Assembly (NCBI GenBank): GCA_028281825.1
Contig: JANQJC010000140.1
Location: 1 to 64,000 of the forward strand
Length of the DNA: 64,000 nt
From: Flavobacteriales bacterium
GTDB taxonomy: Bacteria > Bacteroidota > Bacteroidia > JANQJC01
Direction of reading: 5' to 3'
Positions within the stretch are counted from its first letter, which is position 1, and every line of letters begins with the position of its first letter. Below, piece by piece: positions 36,596-46,946 of this stretch. Below the pieces are notes generated by a model. The model was not told the DNA's origin, did not search any database, and saw only the letters and a program-made list of their open reading frames with translations. The translations under genes and the position numbers were made by a program.

Positions 36596-39439
36596 CTAGG
36601 CTATTTCTAATTCCTTCCTTAGGAACTCTGCCGTATAACTTTTTTTGTTAGCAAGTACTTCTTCAGGAGTGCCCGTGCAGAGTATTTCACCGCCCCTGTG
36701 ACCGCCTTCCAGGCCTAGGTCTATGATATGGTCTGCAGCTTTTATTACATCCATATTGTGTTCAATAATTAACACGGTATTTCCGCGGTCTACTAATTGA
36801 TTGAGCACGTTCAGTAATACCCTCACATCTTCAAAATGCAAGCCTGTGGTAGGCTCATCCAAAATGTAAAAGGTTTGGCCGGTATCTCTTTTTGATAGTT
36901 CAGAAGCCAATTTGATGCGTTGCGCCTCACCACCGGATAGGGTAGTGGATTTTTGACCAAGCTCTATATATCCTAAGCCTACACTTTGAAGTGTTGTGAG
37001 CTTTTGTGAGATAGAAGGGATATTCTCAAAGAAATCTACTGCTTGATCTATGTCCATGTTCAACACGTCATTGATGGACTTGCCTTTGTAGCGTATTTCT
37101 AGTGTTTCCCTGTTGTAGCGCTTGCCATTACAAGTTTCACATATCACATATACATCTGGCAAAAAGTTCATCTCAATGGTTCGTACACCAGCACCCTGGC
37201 AAGTTTCACACCTGCCGCCCTTTACGTTAAATGAAAAACGACCAGGCTTGTATCCCCTTATTTTAGCCTCTGGTAGCTCTGAGAATAAGCTTCTAATATC
37301 AGTGAGAACATTAGTATAAGTAGCTGGGTTTGAACGAGGTGTCCTGCCTATAGGTGATTGGTCAATGTCAATTACTTTATCTACATTTTTCAACCCTGTG
37401 ATGGATTTGTAAGGCAAAGCCTTCTTTTCACTTCTGTAAAAGTGTTTGCTTAAAGCTGGATATAATGTTTCATTAATAAGTGTTGACTTTCCACTACCTG
37501 ATACACCAGTCACGCAAATCAGTTTTTCCAGTGGAAATTCAGCAGTCACGTCTTTGAGGTTATTGCCCGATGCACCCTTTATAATGAGAGACTTTCCATT
37601 TCCTTTCCTGCGCTTGGTTGGGATGGGGATTTCAATCTCATGCTTTAAATAAGATGTGGTCAGGCTCTTGTATTCAAGAAGCTCTTGGTAGGAGCCGTTG
37701 GCAACAATTCTTCCGCCATTTACGCCTGCATGTGGGCCGATATCAATCACATAATCGGCTGCTTCCATCATGTCTTTGTCGTGCTCTACAACAATTACAG
37801 AGTTACCGGCATCCCTCAGGTTTTGCAGGGCCTTTATCAATCGCTGATTGTCTCGTTGATGCAGGCCAATACTTGGTTCATCCAATATATAAAGCACGCC
37901 AACAAGTTGAGAGCCAATTTGAGTGGCCAACCTTATTCTTTGTGCTTCACCACCTGAAAGGCTTTTGGCTGGGCGGTTCAAACTCACATAATCCAAACCT
38001 ACATCCAATAAAAAATGAATGCGGGAGCGTATTTCTTTTAGAACTTCTTTGGCAATGATGTTTTGCTTGTCATTCAGCCTTTCTTCAACATTTTCAAACC
38101 ATTTCTGTAAACTAATCACGTCCATGGCAGATAATTCCTGTATGTTTTTGCTATCTACTTTAAAGTAAAGCGCTTCTTTTTTCAAGCGAGCTCCATTGCA
38201 ATCAGGGCAAGTTACTTTATTGGTAAAGCCTAACGCCCACTTTTGTATAGAGTATGATTTAGCTTCTTCGCGTTGCTTCTCAATAAAACTCACGATACCT
38301 TCAAAAGATAGTGAATAGGAAGTAGCTGAACTGAAAGCACTTTCTTTTACCCTGAAAACTTCATCAGAACCATTCAAAATCACCTTCATGGCGTCTTCTG
38401 AGATATCACGGATGGGGTCATCAAGCGTGAAGTCATATTTCTCACCAATAGCCTCAATCTGCCTGAATATCCAATTGTTCTTGTATTTGCCAAGCGGTGC
38501 TATTCCTCCTTTACGGATGCTTTTACTATCATCGGGTATAATTTTGCTGGGGTCTATTTCCGTCACAGTGCCCAGGCCATTGCATGATGGGCAAGCACCA
38601 TAAGGTGAGTTGAAAGAAAATAGGTTAGGGGCTGGCTCATCATAAGCTATGCTGGTGGTAGGGCACATCAATTGCCGACTAAAAAATTTCACTTCTCCAC
38701 TCTCTTGCTCCATCACCATCATTGAGCCTTTGCCATGGCGCATAGCTGTCTGCATCGATTCTCTCAACCTTGAAATAACACCTTTGGTCACTTCAAGCCT
38801 GTCAATTATCATTTCAATGTCGTGTACCTTATACCTATCCAGCTTATTTACGCTTGAAAGGTCTCTCACCTCTCCATCAACCCTAACCTTTAAAAAGCCT
38901 TGTTTCCTCAAGTTTACAAACAGCTCACGGTAGTGCCCTTTGCGGCCTTTCACTATTGGTGATAGTAAACTGATGCGCTGGCCCTTGTATGTTTTTACAA
39001 TGATGTCCAGTATCTCATCGTCAGAGTACTTCACCATTTCTTCTCCAGTATTGTAAGAATAGGCTATCGATGCGCGGGCAAACAGCAGGCGTAAAAAGTC
39101 ATATATCTCGGTGATAGTGCCTACGGTAGAGCGAGGGCTCTTGCTGGTCGTTTTCTGCTCAATGGATATTACAGGGCTTAGGCCATTTATCTTATCCACG
39201 TCAGGCCTTTCCATTGAACCGAGAAATTGACGGGCATAAGCAGAGAAACTCTCAATATACCTCCTTTGCCCCTCGGCATATATGGTATCAAAAGCCAGTG
39301 ATGATTTGCCACTTCCGCTCAAGCCCGTAATAACCACCAGCTTATTACGCGGAATAATGACATCTATATTTTTGAGGTTGTGGACTCGGGCGCCGAAAAC
39401 TTCAATTTGCTCTCTATCAACTGCTTCCTGTACTTCCAT
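36596..39439 (-). CDS. uvrA: Excinuclease ABC subunit A
   Basis: 947 residues, normal for UvrA, the damage-recognition ATPase of nucleotide excision repair. It has two ABC modules: the first Walker A is [14 protein letters not shown] (about 38-51), the second [17 protein letters not shown] (about 645). ABC signatures are [14 protein letters not shown] and [14 protein letters not shown]. Zinc modules are CPSCNGLG with [10 protein letters not shown], and [10 protein letters not shown] with [10 protein letters not shown]. It starts five bases after the transglycosylase gene, so it may be the last cistron of the long leftward run. Confidence 0.98.
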   Translation of the reverse strand: MEVQEAVDREQIEVFGARVHNLKNIDVIIPRNKLVVITGLSGSGKSSLAFDTIYAEGQRRYIESFSAYARQFLGSMERPDVDKINGLSPVISIEQKTTSKSPRSTVGTITEIYDFLRLLFARASIAYSYNTGEEMVKYSDDEILDIIVKTYKGQRISLLSPIVKGRKGHYRELFVNLRKQGFLKVRVDGEVRDLSSVNKLDRYKVHDIEMIIDRLEVTKGVISRLRESMQTAMRHGKGSMMVMEQESGEVKFFSRQLMCPTTSIAYDEPAPNLFSFNSPYGACPSCNGLGTVTEIDPSKIIPDDSKSIRKGGIAPLGKYKNNWIFRQIEAIGEKYDFTLDDPIRDISEDAMKVILNGSDEVFRVKESAFSSATSYSLSFEGIVSFIEKQREEAKSYSIQKWALGFTNKVTCPDCNGARLKKEALYFKVDSKNIQELSAMDVISLQKWFENVEERLNDKQNIIAKEVLKEIRSRIHFLLDVGLDYVSLNRPAKSLSGGEAQRIRLATQIGSQLVGVLYILDEPSIGLHQRDNQRLIKALQNLRDAGNSVIVVEHDKDMMEAADYVIDIGPHAGVNGGRIVANGSYQELLEYKSLTTSYLKHEIEIPIPTKRRKGNGKSLIIKGASGNNLKDVTAEFPLEKLICVTGVSGSGKSTLINETLYPALSKHFYRSEKKALPYKSITGLKNVDKVIDIDQSPIGRTPRSNPATYTNVLTDIRSLFSELPEAKIRGYKPGRFSFNVKGGRCETCQGAGVRTIEMNFLPDVYVICETCNGKRYNRETLEIRYKGKSINDVLNMDIDQAVDFFENIPSISQKLTTLQSVGLGYIELGQKSTTLSGGEAQRIKLASELSKRDTGQTFYILDEPTTGLHFEDVRVLLNVLNQLVDRGNTVLIIEHNMDVIKAADHIIDLGLEGGHRGGEILCTGTPEEVLANKKSYTAEFLRKELEIA

Positions 39440-39444
39440 CGGCG

Positions 39445-40629
39445 CTACTCAGTAATGGTATTGGGTATGATTATTTTTTGGTTCTCAGTAATAACATCTG
39501 TATCACCCAAATGGTTTATCGTTCTCAAGTCTTTTTCGCTCACCTTGTACTTTTTAGCCAGGCTGCTCACTGTTTCGCCATTCTTCACCAGATGTAAAAT
39601 GTTTTGAGCCAATTCCTCTTTCATTTCCTGAACGTCAAGTTTATATACTTCATCATTTTCTCTCACTCCGGCTGCTTCTAAAAGATTATCGTGCTCAATA
39701 AAGCCCTTCTCAGGCAGCTTGATATTGTATACTTTTTGAGAAGAATTGTTCAGGTTGGTTTGTCTTAGCCACGGGTTGAATATTTTAAGCAACTTATAGT
39801 TGATACCCTGCTGCTTGGCAAAGGCAGCCAGGTCAGAAATACTTGTATCCACAGCTACTTCAAAGGTTTTTAACGGGGGATACAAATCTTGCTTTCTAAG
39901 ATAGAATCCGTATTTCTGAGGGTTAGATAATATCTCCTTTACGGCTACAATCCTGAATACATACCTTTCCGTCTCAGAGTTAAGGTATAGGTCGTAATAA
40001 TTATCTACTCGTTGTCTATTCAACTGCTTGCTTAACCCATTCATACCCATGTTGTATGAAGCAGCTGCTAATGTCCAGTTGCCAAACAATTCATATGCTT
40101 CTTTAAGATAGTCGCAAGCAGCCACCGTCGCTTTTTCGATGTGATATCTCTCATCCACGTCTTTACTCACCTCTAAGCCATAGTGCTCCCCTGTAGATTT
40201 CAATATTTGCCAAAAACCAGTTGCCCCAGATGGCGATACCACTTGCATCAATCCACTCTCAATCACAGCCAGGTATTTGAAATCTTCTGGCACTCCTTCC
40301 TTCTTCAAGATAGGCTCAATAATTGGAAACCACTGATATGCCCTCTTGTGAAAGAGTAGCGTGTTAGATTGCCAATAGGTGTTAACAAGAATCTCCCTAT
40401 CCAGCCTTTCCCTGATGTCAAATTCATTTAGGGGAACAGCTTCACCCGCAAAACTTAAAGTATCGGGCAGGTGTACTGAGAAGATTTTATAGTTCTTTTG
40501 AAAATACTGTTGGTATACTTCATTGGCTTCTCTTTCAGTCTGTGAAAAACTGAATAACTGCCAAACCACAAGCAAAGCCATGAATGTTAGAAATGCGAAA
40601 AGGTATTTACGTGCGTAGGAAGGTACCAT
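39445..40629 (-). CDS. MltD-like lytic transglycosylase with LysM
   Basis: 394 residues. An N-terminal hydrophobic anchor or signal lies at about 9-28. The SLT/goose-lysozyme-like domain (about 110-240) holds the catalytic Glu in AVIESGLMQ, then [11 protein letters not shown] and [10 protein letters not shown]-terminal LysM (about 347-391, [18 protein letters not shown]) binds peptidoglycan. It cleaves the MurNAc-GlcNAc bond to give anhydro ends during wall turnover. Its ATG directly abuts the stop of the WecA-like gene (no spacer), so the two are coupled. Confidence 0.93.
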   Translation of the reverse strand: MVPSYARKYLFAFLTFMALLVVWQLFSFSQTEREANEVYQQYFQKNYKIFSVHLPDTLSFAGEAVPLNEFDIRERLDREILVNTYWQSNTLLFHKRAYQWFPIIEPILKKEGVPEDFKYLAVIESGLMQVVSPSGATGFWQILKSTGEHYGLEVSKDVDERYHIEKATVAACDYLKEAYELFGNWTLAAASYNMGMNGLSKQLNRQRVDNYYDLYLNSETERYVFRIVAVKEILSNPQKYGFYLRKQDLYPPLKTFEVAVDTSISDLAAFAKQQGINYKLLKIFNPWLRQTNLNNSSQKVYNIKLPEKGFIEHDNLLEAAGVRENDEVYKLDVQEMKEELAQNILHLVKNGETVSSLAKKYKVSEKDLRTINHLGDTDVITENQKIIIPNTITE

Positions 40630-41718
40630 CTATTGTGCTTCTTTGTCTTTATTTTTTCTGGTTATACCATATAGAACGCCAAAAACCAGTAAAAAATATA
40701 ATGCAAAGATAGCGAAGTGTATGTAATCCCAGTTAGGGATAAACGCTTCAATTAAAATTAAAAACAATAGAGATAGCAATGAAAGGTCAAGAAATATCCA
40801 GGCTACCTGCCTGTCTGTGAACCCAAGATAGGAAAGGTGGTGGGTAGTATGGTCCTTACCTCCAACAAATGGAGACTGTCCTTTCATAAGCCTGTTGATT
40901 ACCACGGTGGTGGTGTCAATTATAGGCATAATAAATACCAGGGCGGGAATGATTAGTTGTTTGGTTTGTATGCGAAAACCCTCACCGTCGTATATATTCC
41001 AGAAATAGGTCATGCCAATAGCTGCGAGAAACACACCAAGGAATTGACTGCCTGTATCGCCCATGTACATTTTAGATGGATGCCAGTTAAAAAAAAGGAA
41101 ACCCAACAAGGATGAAAGCACACCCAATAAAATGATAAAGTGGATATTGCTGTAATCACTATTTAGCACCAACATTAATATGGCTGCCAATATCACTGAG
41201 ATAGAAATACTCGCTGTAATGGCATCCATGTTATCCAGCATATTAATGGAGTTCATTAAGCCCACCACCCAGAAAATAGTTAGTATATAATTGAGAATGG
41301 GAGTATTAAAAAAGTCAATGTAGGTACCACTGACAATTAGGATAATTGCGCAGGATACCTGTCCAAGAAACTTTAAAAGTGGTTTGGTGTTGTAAGCATC
41401 ATCAGCTAAGCCAATAATGAAGCCTAAGGTGCATGAGGCAAGAAAACCAATGAAGGCCTTATTGCTCAGCATGTCATCTGCTTTAAAAAATATGGAATAG
41501 CAGGCAATAGACAAGAGAAAGAGTATATAAAAAGAAATCCCTCCTAACGCAGGCTTTGATTGTGTACTCCAGCGAATTACCGTATTGTCAGTATCCCTTA
41601 TTCCTAAGGTTTTTGAAAACTTGAGAAACAGTCCATTAATAAGAAATGAAAACAAAATAGTGGTTACAAAAAACGCACTAAATATGATAACGATATAGGC
41701 GGGAGTATCGGTTTGCAA
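40630..41718 (-). CDS. WecA/MraY-family undecaprenyl-phosphate sugar-phosphate transferase
   Basis: 362 residues and about eleven membrane helices. It starts lipid-linked glycan synthesis by moving a sugar-1-phosphate to undecaprenyl phosphate. Active-site landmarks are GLADDAYNTKPLLKF (the DD pair), NSINMLDNMDAITAS (the NxxNxxDNxD motif, where most WecA have DGxDG) and GGKDHTTHHL (the His loop). It is 44 bases after rfbC and carries a -7 box in that gap, so it may also be transcribed on its own. Sugar specificity is unknown. Confidence 0.92.
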   Translation of the reverse strand: MQTDTPAYIVIIFSAFFVTTILFSFLINGLFLKFSKTLGIRDTDNTVIRWSTQSKPALGGISFYILFLLSIACYSIFFKADDMLSNKAFIGFLASCTLGFIIGLADDAYNTKPLLKFLGQVSCAIILIVSGTYIDFFNTPILNYILTIFWVVGLMNSINMLDNMDAITASISISVILAAILMLVLNSDYSNIHFIILLGVLSSLLGFLFFNWHPSKMYMGDTGSQFLGVFLAAIGMTYFWNIYDGEGFRIQTKQLIIPALVFIMPIIDTTTVVINRLMKGQSPFVGGKDHTTHHLSYLGFTDRQVAWIFLDLSLLSLLFLILIEAFIPNWDYIHFAIFALYFLLVFGVLYGITRKNKDKEAQ

Positions 41719-41743
41719 GTTCAGTCTGTTGTCAAGAAGACTG

Positions 41744-41751
41744 CAAAATTA
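41744..41751 (-). promoter_or_regulatory. Bacteroidota-type -7 box upstream of the WecA-like gene
   Basis: Reads TAATTTTG on the minus strand, an exact TAnnTTTG, 25 bases before the start at 41718. No convincing -33 element is visible, so an internal promoter is only suggested. Confidence 0.35.
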
Positions 41752-41762
41752 GAAATCATTTA

Positions 41763-42305
41763 CTAAAAATGGGAAATAAAGTCCTTAAAAAGTTTGGCTT
41801 TCAGGTCTTTATCAGAAATAATTGGATTGACAGCTTGCCAATCTATACCCAGTTCTGGGTCATTCCACAAAATGGCATCTTCGGATTCTTTATTGTAAAC
41901 ATTGGTACACTTGTACGAAAACAGCGTGTTATCCTCAAGTGTGTGGAAACCATGAGCAAAGCCAGCTGGTATCCACAGAGCCAGATGATTGCTTTCACTC
42001 AACTCTAGTTTGTAATGCTTGCCATAGGTTAGGGAATCTTTTCTTATGTCAACTACCACGTCCAAAACTGCCCCACGCAATACTCTAACCAATTTACCCT
42101 GAGCAAAAGGTGGATTTTGGAGGTGAAGGCCTCTAAGCACATTTTTGTTGGAGAGTGAAAGGTTATCTTGTAAAAAATTAACGTCTATGCCCTTCTTGTT
42201 GTATTGCTCTTTATTGTAAGTCTCAAGGAAATACCCTCTTTCATCCTTAAAGACTTTTGCCTTTACAACATACAGTCCATCAAAACCTGTCTCTTGAAGC
42301 TCCAT
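41763..42305 (-). CDS. rfbC: dTDP-4-dehydrorhamnose 3,5-epimerase
   Basis: 180 residues, the usual cupin length for RmlC/RfbC. It contains DERGYFLETYNKEQY, DNLSLSNKNVLRGLHLQ (the catalytic His is in RGLHLQ), VVVDIRKDSLTYGKH and IPAGFAHGFHTLEDNTLFSYK. It epimerises dTDP-4-keto-6-deoxyglucose on the way to dTDP-L-rhamnose. The other rhamnose genes rfbA, rfbB and rfbD are not in the window and must lie elsewhere if rhamnose is made. It starts nine bases after the tyrosine-kinase gene. Confidence 0.96.
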   Translation of the reverse strand: MELQETGFDGLYVVKAKVFKDERGYFLETYNKEQYNKKGIDVNFLQDNLSLSNKNVLRGLHLQNPPFAQGKLVRVLRGAVLDVVVDIRKDSLTYGKHYKLELSESNHLALWIPAGFAHGFHTLEDNTLFSYKCTNVYNKESEDAILWNDPELGIDWQAVNPIISDKDLKAKLFKDFISHF

Positions 42306-42314
42306 ATCTATTAC

Positions 42315-44780
42315 CTATGATTTCTTAGAGAAAAACCTCTTTAGTAAACCACCTTTGTTTTCCGTTTCGTCTTCTTCATAATATCCATACCCGTAGCCAT
42401 ATCCATAACCATAGCCATACCCGTATCCATAGCCGTAACCATACCCGTATCCGTATCCGTACCCGTATCCATAGCCATAGCCCGGTCTTTGTATCTCAAA
42501 ACCATTCAATATCACAGTAAGTTTGCTGATGTTATTACGGTGTATCAACTGCTCAATATTATTCAAAAAGGCCTTCTTTGAATAGTTTGCCCTAAGAATA
42601 TAGATTGGGAAGTCAGCCTTTTGCAGATTAACGATACCATCCGTTACAATACCCACTGGCGGGTTATCAATAATGATGATATCATAAACACTTTTCAGGT
42701 AGTCCAATACCTCATCCATCTTTTGGCTAATAATAAGCTCTGATGGGTTAGGGGGGATAGGGCCTGCTGTGATGTAGTCTAGATTATCCAGGTTACTTTT
42801 CTTGATACAATCTTGTGGAGTATCCTTGTCAATAAGGATGGTACTCATCCCCTTGTTGTTTTCAACATTAAAACCAAGGTGAATCTTAGGCTTCCTCATG
42901 TCCAAGTCGATAATCACCACCTTCTTACCTCCATAGGCAATGATACCACCCAGGTTAATAGCCACGAAGGTTTTTCCTTCACCTGATATAGTGGAAGTAA
43001 TGGATATAATTTTGGCTGAGTCCTCTTTTGAGATAAATTGCATATTGGTTCTGATGGACCTAAATGCTTCTGAAATCATTGATTTAGGGCTCTTATCAAC
43101 CAACAGTTGTGAGTTCGGGATATCCTTTTTATACCTTGGTACCACGCCCAAAACACCCGCAGTGGAATATTTCTGAATATCTACTGGAGCAGTAATATCA
43201 TTGTGCATCAGGTATTTCACACTCACCAGTGAGATACTTAATACCAAGCTAGCTAAGGCACAGGTTAAAATCACATTATCCCTCTTAGGTGAAACAGGGT
43301 CATCTGGTGGGCTGGCTCTTTCAAGTATTTCGTTTTTAGATACATAACCTGCTTTAGCTATTGAGAAGGTTGCCTTTTTCTCAATCAATTCATTATAGAA
43401 ATTCTCATTTACCGAGTAGATGCGCTGTAGCCTGTTGTATTCCAATTCATTGATGTTGGCTTGCTTGCTATGCACATTAGCCACTATATCATCTCGTTTT
43501 TTTGCCAACTCGCTCTTTCTGGTTTGTAGGTTGTCAAGTATTGACTTTATACTTTCGGTAACTAGCTTTTTTTGAATTTCTATCTGGTAGTCAAGTGATT
43601 TGATTTGTTCACTGTTCTCTTTTACCATATAAGCCAATTCTTCTCTCTTGAAAAGAAGCTGTTGCAACTTATCAAGGTATTGAGATACAGTACCCTCATA
43701 GCTGGTGCCTGAAACAAGCGCAATAAGCCCATAAATATCAAGGTCTTCCTCTTTTGATATTTCTTTATCTATTCTTCCAAGTACACTTTCCTGAAAATCC
43801 ATTTCAAGCAGTTGGTTGTCAAGGCTTTCAATAATCATCAGAGTTCCCTCTGTTATCCTTTCCTCGGTTTCAGATTTCTTTATCTGATGCTGCGTTTGAA
43901 AGTTTTGAAGGGCTATTTCAGCATCATATAGTTTATCATAAATAACAGAAAGTTGTTCATCGATAAACATCAATACTTTGGTAGCACTTTCAGATTTTTT
44001 CTCTACATCATAGTCCTTAAATTCTTCACACACAGAATTGACAATATCAGAGGCTTTGGTTGCATTTCTATCCTGCATGCTCACAGATACGGTCTTGGCA
44101 AACTCGTTAATTACTTCTACTTTGAGCTTTGAGGCATAAGACGGTACAATCCTGGTAGGGTCGTTGATTACAAAGAAGAAGTTATTCTCAAGAGCAGTAC
44201 TTTCTTGATATATCTTATCGGGGTCAAGCAGTTTGACCTTCATTTTCATATATCGGGTCTCAAAAGTATCTTGAAGCAAGAAACTTTCCTTCACCTGGTA
44301 CTTACCAATATTGAACTCAATTGATACTTCAAAATTGTCTTTGAACTCAATATCAATGGGTATACCATAGATTTCAGGAGCCATGATGTCATAATGAATC
44401 CGATAAGGGCAGTTTTTGTACTGCTCAAAACTTAATACTGTTCCCTTATTGAAATAACTCACATCCAGTGGAAGGTCTCTAAGCACGCGCTCAATAAACA
44501 CATTGGACTTCATCAGTTCAATCTCCTTAAAAACCTGTTGGTCGTAAAGGCTGTTTACTGGCATTATACCAAACTGTTGGTCGCTAACAGTAAGCTGTAA
44601 TACACCCTTTGATTCATAAATGGGGTGTGTGTATCTAAGGTATAATACGGCTATTGTGATAAAAATGGCGAAGAATAGAATTATCCATAGCAAGTTTTTT
44701 CTAGTGGTGAACAGGATAAGCCCCAAATCGAACTCATCGTTCAAACTAGTAATCTTCTTTTTCTCTATTCCTGCTGCCAT
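42315..44780 (-). CDS. Wzc-like polysaccharide chain-length regulator and tyrosine autokinase
   Basis: 821 residues. A Wzz domain with two membrane helices (about 30-52 and 508-525) flanks a long periplasmic part with coiled coils. The C-terminal cytoplasmic BY-kinase has Walker A ISGEGKTFVAINLGG, Walker A' VVIIDLDMRKP and Walker B IIIIDNPPVG. It couples exopolysaccharide length and export to cycles of Tyr autophosphorylation. The tail is exceptional: 17 successive Gly-Tyr pairs plus one more Tyr, then an acidic patch and KKS, where other Wzc proteins have a short Tyr cluster. It sits between the Wza-like gene (nine bases) and rfbC (nine bases). Confidence 0.95.
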   Translation of the reverse strand: MAAGIEKKKITSLNDEFDLGLILFTTRKNLLWIILFFAIFITIAVLYLRYTHPIYESKGVLQLTVSDQQFGIMPVNSLYDQQVFKEIELMKSNVFIERVLRDLPLDVSYFNKGTVLSFEQYKNCPYRIHYDIMAPEIYGIPIDIEFKDNFEVSIEFNIGKYQVKESFLLQDTFETRYMKMKVKLLDPDKIYQESTALENNFFFVINDPTRIVPSYASKLKVEVINEFAKTVSVSMQDRNATKASDIVNSVCEEFKDYDVEKKSESATKVLMFIDEQLSVIYDKLYDAEIALQNFQTQHQIKKSETEERITEGTLMIIESLDNQLLEMDFQESVLGRIDKEISKEEDLDIYGLIALVSGTSYEGTVSQYLDKLQQLLFKREELAYMVKENSEQIKSLDYQIEIQKKLVTESIKSILDNLQTRKSELAKKRDDIVANVHSKQANINELEYNRLQRIYSVNENFYNELIEKKATFSIAKAGYVSKNEILERASPPDDPVSPKRDNVILTCALASLVLSISLVSVKYLMHNDITAPVDIQKYSTAGVLGVVPRYKKDIPNSQLLVDKSPKSMISEAFRSIRTNMQFISKEDSAKIISITSTISGEGKTFVAINLGGIIAYGGKKVVIIDLDMRKPKIHLGFNVENNKGMSTILIDKDTPQDCIKKSNLDNLDYITAGPIPPNPSELIISQKMDEVLDYLKSVYDIIIIDNPPVGIVTDGIVNLQKADFPIYILRANYSKKAFLNNIEQLIHRNNISKLTVILNGFEIQRPGYGYGYGYGYGYGYGYGYGYGYGYGYGYGYGYGYYEEDETENKGGLLKRFFSKKS
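42381..42482 (-). repeat. 17 x 6-bp tandem repeat coding for Gly-Tyr
   Basis: 102 bases made of 17 units of GGN-TAY at the 3' end of the tyrosine-kinase gene. All four Gly codons and both Tyr codons are mixed without a simple order, so the DNA is degenerate while the peptide is perfect. Units of six bases can expand or shrink without shifting the frame. Confidence 0.97.
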
Positions 44781-44789
44781 GTTAATTCG

Positions 44790-45548
44790 CTATCTATTGA
44801 AAGGACTATTAACTACCAGTGTGAATACTAATAATACAGTTGACAAAATTGAAAAATAGGGTGCTGCAAGCGCAAGGGTTTTAGAGGCATATTCTTTGCG
44901 CGTTTCGATATAGATTATATCCTGGCTTTGCATGACTACATCAGCGTTTTTCAAAGTTTCGAGTGAAGATAGGTCAATCAGATATACTTCTGGGTTGTCC
45001 AAATCTCCTCGAATTAGTTTTATAAACTGTGCCTTACCATTTTCTGGTATGCCTCCTGCTTTTGCCAATACCTCGAAAATAGTGGTGTTGTCGTTTTCAA
45101 GATTAACAACAGATGCACTTCCTTCTGAGAAAATGTATACCCTTCTGTTGGAGACTTCTACAAGCACAAATGGGTCGTTGTAAAATTCTGCGTATAAATC
45201 TTCAAGATAAAACTCTAGTTGCCTTATAGTTAACCCTGATATATACTTTCTGCCTATGACGGGTAAGTTGATAAATCCGTCAAACTCTACCTTCAGCTCC
45301 AGAGCCGAACCTCCAACAGAAGTGTTTTGTGCAGCTTGATTAAGGATATTAAGCAAAGCACTTCCTTCATTCGTAAACAAACGAATTAGTATAACATCAT
45401 TGGGCGCAACTTTGTACTCTAGGTCACGGGTAGCTGGCATCTCATCAAACTGAAAATCTTCATCAGTTGTGAGCATATGGTTTTGTATTAAGCTCTTGCA
45501 CGAGCTTAACATAATCATTGCCAATAGTATGAGCAGGCTTTTTCTCAT
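44790..45548 (-). CDS. Wza-like polysaccharide export lipoprotein
   Basis: 252 residues. A lipoprotein signal ends in the lipobox MLSSC. The polysaccharide export domain (about 40-130, YKVAPNDVILIRLFTNEGSA) is followed by a SLBB-like domain (about 140-215, ILAKAGGIPENGKAQFIKLI) and a C-terminal hydrophobic helix (about 225-248). It should form the outer-membrane export pore that works with the Wzc-like kinase encoded nine bases downstream. It is shorter than E. coli Wza (379), with fewer SLBB repeats, as is common in Bacteroidota. Confidence 0.92.
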   Translation of the reverse strand: MRKSLLILLAMIMLSSCKSLIQNHMLTTDEDFQFDEMPATRDLEYKVAPNDVILIRLFTNEGSALLNILNQAAQNTSVGGSALELKVEFDGFINLPVIGRKYISGLTIRQLEFYLEDLYAEFYNDPFVLVEVSNRRVYIFSEGSASVVNLENDNTTIFEVLAKAGGIPENGKAQFIKLIRGDLDNPEVYLIDLSSLETLKNADVVMQSQDIIYIETRKEYASKTLALAAPYFSILSTVLLVFTLVVNSPFNR

Positions 45549-45581
45549 CAGGCTGCTAAAATACCAAATGTCTGCATATAA

Positions 45582-46769
45582 TTACTTGGGTAACAATTCT
45601 AAATACAAATCACGCATATCTTTCACCAATCTTTCATAATGGTATCGCTCCCTCACGTGCGCCCACCCACTTTCACTCATTTGCTTGCGTAATTCCTTAT
45701 TCTCGGTTAATTGTAACAGGTTTTGCGCAAATACTGATGAGTCTCCGCTGTTGCATAATAAGGCCGTTTTTCCCTCGGCTACCACATCTTCTACACCACC
45801 TACTTTGGTTGAGACAATGGGCTTATCTGTTGCCTGGGCTTCTATCAAGCTCACAGGTGTACCTTCATTAAGAGAAGTAAGTGCAACAATATCTAGTCCT
45901 GCGTAGGCCCAGTCTACATCCTTTATCCATGATGTGAATACAAGGTTTGCTGATTCATCTTTGCTATCGGGGGTGCTAATTATAAAACCAAGCTGCTCGG
46001 CATATTCTCTTATACTTTGGCTCTCTTCGCCATCACCTATGATAAAGACCTTGGCTTTTTTTCGGGTGTTCTTCATCACCACATGCATGGCGTCCAAAAA
46101 CATGCGATGGTTCTTGATGGGCACCAACCTGCCAACAATTCCGATAGCAAGTTCATCATCCTTCATCTTATAGGTTTTTCTGAAGTTCACTCTTTTTTGT
46201 TCTATATTCTCCCTAAATCGGGACAAATCAAAGCCAAGCGGAATGACATGGGTTTTATCAGAATTGGTAACCTTATGAATGTTGGTGAGCTCGTGCTTTT
46301 GCTGGTCACTGATAGCTATTATGGCGGAACTTCTATTAGCCATATACCTTTCTACTTTTTTGTAGAAAAGCGTTTTGGCTTTGCCGAAATAAGAGTGAAA
46401 TACATGCCCATGAAAAGTGTGTATTATTACTGGTACCCCACAATTATAAGCTGCCAGTCGGCCTAGTGCCCCAGCCTTGGACGCATGGGTATGTACTACA
46501 TCGGGCTTATAGTCTTTTATCAGTTCAACTAGTTTCCTATAAGCCGCATAATCTTTCTTGGGGTCAATTTCCCGAACCATTTCGTCAATTATCATTGGCT
46601 TCAATCCATATTTTTTCAGAATATGGTCTGATGATTCCTCATTCTCGCCAATGGCTCCACCTATCAATAGTGTTTCAAATGGTTCTCCTAGAAATTTAGT
46701 TAGCAGGGCTACGTTGTAGGAAGGTCCTCCAAGGTTAAATCGATTGGCTATTCTCAAGACCTTATACAT
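45582..46769 (-). CDS. Glycosyltransferase family 4
   Basis: 395 residues with a GT-B fold. The N-terminal part has RIANRFNLGGPSYNVALL and PDVVHTHASKAGALGRLAA; the C-terminal donor-binding part has GIVGRLVPIKNHRMFLDA, VFIIGDGEESQSI and ALTSLNEGTPVSLIEAQA (the E-x7-E motif typical of GT4). It adds a sugar to a lipid-linked intermediate, most likely for the exopolysaccharide handled by the genes downstream. Donor and acceptor are unknown. It is the first gene of the leftward polysaccharide run; the Wza-like gene follows after 33 bases. Confidence 0.94.
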   Translation of the reverse strand: MYKVLRIANRFNLGGPSYNVALLTKFLGEPFETLLIGGAIGENEESSDHILKKYGLKPMIIDEMVREIDPKKDYAAYRKLVELIKDYKPDVVHTHASKAGALGRLAAYNCGVPVIIHTFHGHVFHSYFGKAKTLFYKKVERYMANRSSAIIAISDQQKHELTNIHKVTNSDKTHVIPLGFDLSRFRENIEQKRVNFRKTYKMKDDELAIGIVGRLVPIKNHRMFLDAMHVVMKNTRKKAKVFIIGDGEESQSIREYAEQLGFIISTPDSKDESANLVFTSWIKDVDWAYAGLDIVALTSLNEGTPVSLIEAQATDKPIVSTKVGGVEDVVAEGKTALLCNSGDSSVFAQNLLQLTENKELRKQMSESGWAHVRERYHYERLVKDMRDLYLELLPK

Positions 46770-46946
46770 CTTTATCTAAAGTTTGAGGGCTCCGAAGGGT
46801 TCAATTGCAAGAGTCGGTGTAACGTATTGCTGATGACTTACAAACAAACACAAAATATTTGAAGATGAAATATTTTGAGAAGATATTTGTAAACAATTTT
46901 CTGGTGATATCAGGAATTGATATTTTTATGGAGTAATAACAGAACT

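Noticed and set aside
42381-42482. Tandem repeat considered as a CRISPR or minisatellite locus
   Set aside because: The six-base units are in frame with Gly-Tyr codons, and there are no spacers.
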